From Prevotella sp. (GTDB taxonomy: Bacteria > Bacteroidota > Bacteroidia > Bacteroidales > Bacteroidaceae): a stretch of 32,089 bases of DNA. A model generated the notes under the pieces. The model had not been told where the DNA came from. It saw nothing but the letters and a program-made list of their open reading frames with translations, and did not search any database. Positions within the stretch are counted from its first letter, which is position 1; each line of letters starts with the position of its first letter. Positions 30,296-32,089 of the stretch are shown piece by piece. Position numbers and translations under genes: made by a program. The stretch covers positions 1 through 32,089 of the forward strand of contig JAEEPZ010000037.1 in NCBI GenBank assembly GCA_016285055.1, in the 5' to 3' direction.

Positions 30296-30324
30296 ATCCT
30301 TGTTGTCTTAAATATCAAGTATCG

Positions 30325-31932
30325 ATGCAGTTGCAGCAAATAGCAGAACGCTGTCAGCAGGGCGACCATGAGGCTTTTGCCCTGCTGTACACTGCTACTC
30401 GCGAACAGCTGCGCAGTGTCTGTCTGCGCTATGTTCACGATGAAACGGTGGCTGACGATTTGCTGCACGACGCTTTTCTTCTAATCATCAATAAGATGGG
30501 CGAGCTGAAGGACACAGCGCGCGTCGGTGCCTGGCTTACCTCCGTCACACGCAATGTCGCCCTCCTCTACCTGCGCCAGCAGAAGCAACGGCAGGAAGTT
30601 TCCTTGTCCTCCTGTACATCAGGAATGTTGCAGCCGCCTACTGAAAATAATCGGGCTGAAACGACATTGGCCATGCAGGAGATCATGGCTGCCGTCGACG
30701 CGCTGCCCGATGGTTACCGGCGTGTGTTCCGTCTGTCGGTCATTGAGGGGCTGAGTCATCAGGAGATTGCCAGTCTGTTGCGTATCGAGCCTCACAGCTC
30801 GTCGTCGCAGCTCTTCCATGCCAAGGATCTGCTGCGTCACTGGCTGCGTCCTCTGTTGCTGCTGTTGTTGGCTGTTGTTTTGCCCTTTGGGCTGTGGTGG
30901 AAATTTCATGGCTCGTTGGAGACAGGAAAAATGCTGACCCCACCCCTGACCCCTCCCCTTGAGATGCATGAAATGGCTACGCAGGAGCCAGCGTCTACTC
31001 TTGAGGGGCGTGAAATGGCTGCGCAGGAGGTTAGAGGAAATGAGTATGCTGGCGCAGCTACTCCTTGCTCTCCGCTCGGATCTGCCGCTTGCTGCCGAGG
31101 GGACGCAAGAAGGGGAGGAGACATTGGTGAGGTCTGTAATCTCCCCCTTGATGATGAACAGGAAACGAATGACATGGCTGAGACTGAAATACAGACCCCA
31201 CCCCCCGCCCCTCCCTTCTTGCGTCCCTTCGGTAGCAAGCGGCAGAGCCGAGCGGAAGGGCAGGGAATGGAGGCGCCCGACATTTCCTTTAATCAGGAAA
31301 TCACGGATAAGCCTGACCATTCCTGGACTGTAGAAATGGCTTACAGCGCCATAGGTGACAATGGTGGCACCATGCAGCTGCCTTTCGCTGATGCAGACAC
31401 AAACCCAGTGGTCTGCGACTCATTCGCCACTCACCACTTCCCGCTCACTGTCAGCCTTTCTGTGGAACGGCGCATCGGGCAGCACTGGCAGGTGGGTACA
31501 GGCCTGAGCTATTCGCGTATGAAGAGCGATTTCAGCATCGGCAACAGCTACATAAGCCAGCGGCAGCATCAGACGGTGCAATACCTCGGTCTGCCTTTCA
31601 GCGCTTCTTATCACTGGCAGCTGGCTAAGCGCTTGCAGCTCTACGCTAAGGCCAGTGTCACGCTGCATCTGCCGCTGCGTTCCACACGCAACAGCTATTA
31701 TCTCATGCCCGACGGCCACAAGGAAGAATACACCACCGAGCGCCTGCATCCGGGACTCCAAATGTCGGCAGGCATGGGAGTGGGGCTGCAGTATCAGCTT
31801 GCACCCCACGTCAGCCTTTTCGCTGAACCCAGCGTGCAGCATTTCTTCTACAGTGGCAATAGCGTCAGCACCTGGAACACTGAGCATCCTTTTGCTCCGA
31901 GTGTCCCCTTCGGTCTGAAGATAGACTTCTGA
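30325..31932 (+). CDS. ECF-type sigma factor fused to a membrane segment and an outer-membrane beta-barrel
   Basis: 535 residues from ATG 30325, one uninterrupted frame. Residues 1-90 are sigma region 2 (GDHEAFALLYTATREQLRSVCLRYV, DDLLHDAFLLIINKM, ARVGAWLTSVTRNVALLYLR). Residues 110-172 are region 4 with a helix-turn-helix (DALPDGYRRVFRLSVIEGLSHQEIASLL). A membrane segment (174-193, RPLLLLLLAVVLPFGLWWKF) follows directly. Residues about 194-330 form a low-complexity linker built partly from dispersed repeats. Residues about 332-535 read as a beta-barrel with alternating strands (WQVGTGLSYSRMK, VQYLGLPFSASYHWQL, LQLYAKASVTLHLPL, GVGLQYQLAPHVSLFAEPSVQHFF) and a terminal Phe (GLKIDF) typical of outer-membrane proteins. 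ATG 30325 is preferred over an upstream TTG at 30268. The chain would link cytoplasm, periplasm and outer membrane unless it is processed. Confidence 0.78.
   Translation: MQLQQIAERCQQGDHEAFALLYTATREQLRSVCLRYVHDETVADDLLHDAFLLIINKMGELKDTARVGAWLTSVTRNVALLYLRQQKQRQEVSLSSCTSGMLQPPTENNRAETTLAMQEIMAAVDALPDGYRRVFRLSVIEGLSHQEIASLLRIEPHSSSSQLFHAKDLLRHWLRPLLLLLLAVVLPFGLWWKFHGSLETGKMLTPPLTPPLEMHEMATQEPASTLEGREMAAQEVRGNEYAGAATPCSPLGSAACCRGDARRGGDIGEVCNLPLDDEQETNDMAETEIQTPPPAPPFLRPFGSKRQSRAEGQGMEAPDISFNQEITDKPDHSWTVEMAYSAIGDNGGTMQLPFADADTNPVVCDSFATHHFPLTVSLSVERRIGQHWQVGTGLSYSRMKSDFSIGNSYISQRQHQTVQYLGLPFSASYHWQLAKRLQLYAKASVTLHLPLRSTRNSYYLMPDGHKEEYTTERLHPGLQMSAGMGVGLQYQLAPHVSLFAEPSVQHFFYSGNSVSTWNTEHPFAPSVPFGLKIDF
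30936..31262. repeat. Repeat-built linker inside the sigma-barrel gene
   Basis: In order: a GACCCCACCCCTGACCCCTC arm of the CCCCTCCC repeat (30936-30958); two 42-bp units encoding LEMHEMATQEPAST / LEGREMAAQE (about 30958-31029); an inverted copy of the CTTGCGTCCC composite repeat (31070-31109); another AGACCCCACCCCCCGCCCCT arm (31193-31216); and a direct copy of the composite repeat (31218-31260). All are translated without a stop. Confidence 0.8.
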
Positions 31933-32012
31933 TTCCCCCCCACTTCTGTCCGCTAAAACCTTTTAAGGCGCTTTAATTAAGGCAATGATATAGCAGTTGA
32001 CCTATTCATGCG

Positions 32013-32059
32013 CAGCCATCCCCTCCCTTCAAGGGGAGGGGTTAGGGGTGGGGTCTGTA
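32013..32059 (-). repeat. CCCCTCCC-type palindromic repeat, intergenic copy
   Basis: CCCCTCCC-TTCAA-GGGGAGGGG is followed by TTAGGGGTGGGGTCTG. This is an intergenic member of the family found in frame in parE, sufD and the sigma-barrel gene, and it lies 80 bases after the latter's stop. The final 157 bases hold no gene. Confidence 0.85.
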
Positions 32060-32089
32060 ATATCAGTAATATCCTGTCAGCGAAGAGTG

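Overview
The window comes from a member of the Bacteroidota, most likely order Bacteroidales and Prevotella-like. Four things point there: promoters of the TTTG-N20-TANNTTTG type (best example 3259-3290, minus strand), lineage-typical families (DUF4836 lipoprotein, FtsX-like permease, AAA-ATPase/PD-(D/E)XK protein, sufBCD), a C-terminal DLQGR...GIYIV sorting-like domain on a secreted protein, and CCTACGG-loop and CCCCTCCC repeats. Coding sequence is GC-rich except positions 1-2850, which are visibly more AT-rich.

Layout. (1) 1-2850: decayed accessory island abutting the 3' end of a tRNA-Leu gene. It holds the tail of an unrecognised gene, a vsr gene with an in-frame amber codon, a broken ATP-binding regulator and stem-loop debris. 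(2) 2849-3290, minus: tRNA-Lys(TTT), tRNA-Pro(CGG), tRNA-Leu(CAA) with a clear promoter and terminator. (3) 3308-8196, minus: thymidine kinase, AI-2E-type membrane protein and DUF4836 lipoprotein in a tight row, then an FtsX-like permease beyond a repeat-filled gap. (4) 8315-18878, plus: topoisomerase IV subunit B, an actin/Hsp70-fold ATPase, a 1,841-residue protein joining a SEDS-like (FtsW/RodA) domain to a penicillin-binding transpeptidase, and a 47-residue membrane protein. (5) 18879-19524: no gene; inverted repeats around five identical 17-bp palindromes at exact 22-bp spacing. (6) 19525-23359, plus: sufB, sufC, sufD for Fe-S cluster assembly, with a 14-unit 8-bp tandem repeat between sufB and sufC. 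(7) 23372-27429, minus: AAA-ATPase/nuclease-like protein, SGNH-like protein and MBOAT acyltransferase. (8) 27567-31932, plus: clan CD (C13-like) protease, secreted protein with a sorting domain, and an ECF sigma factor fused through a membrane segment to an outer-membrane beta-barrel.

Two things stand out. The first is the actin-like ATPase / SEDS-transpeptidase / small membrane protein cluster. It resembles a compact version of the MreB-RodA-PBP2 or FtsA-FtsW-FtsI machines, with polymerase and crosslinker in one chain. The second is a set of short repeat families that lie between genes and also, always in frame, inside conserved genes (parE, sufD, the SEDS-transpeptidase, the sigma-barrel protein, the secreted protein). 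They encode Pro/Gly-rich or Tyr-rich inserts and several occur as inverted pairs in one gene. All functional calls rest on reading motifs by eye; no database search was possible.
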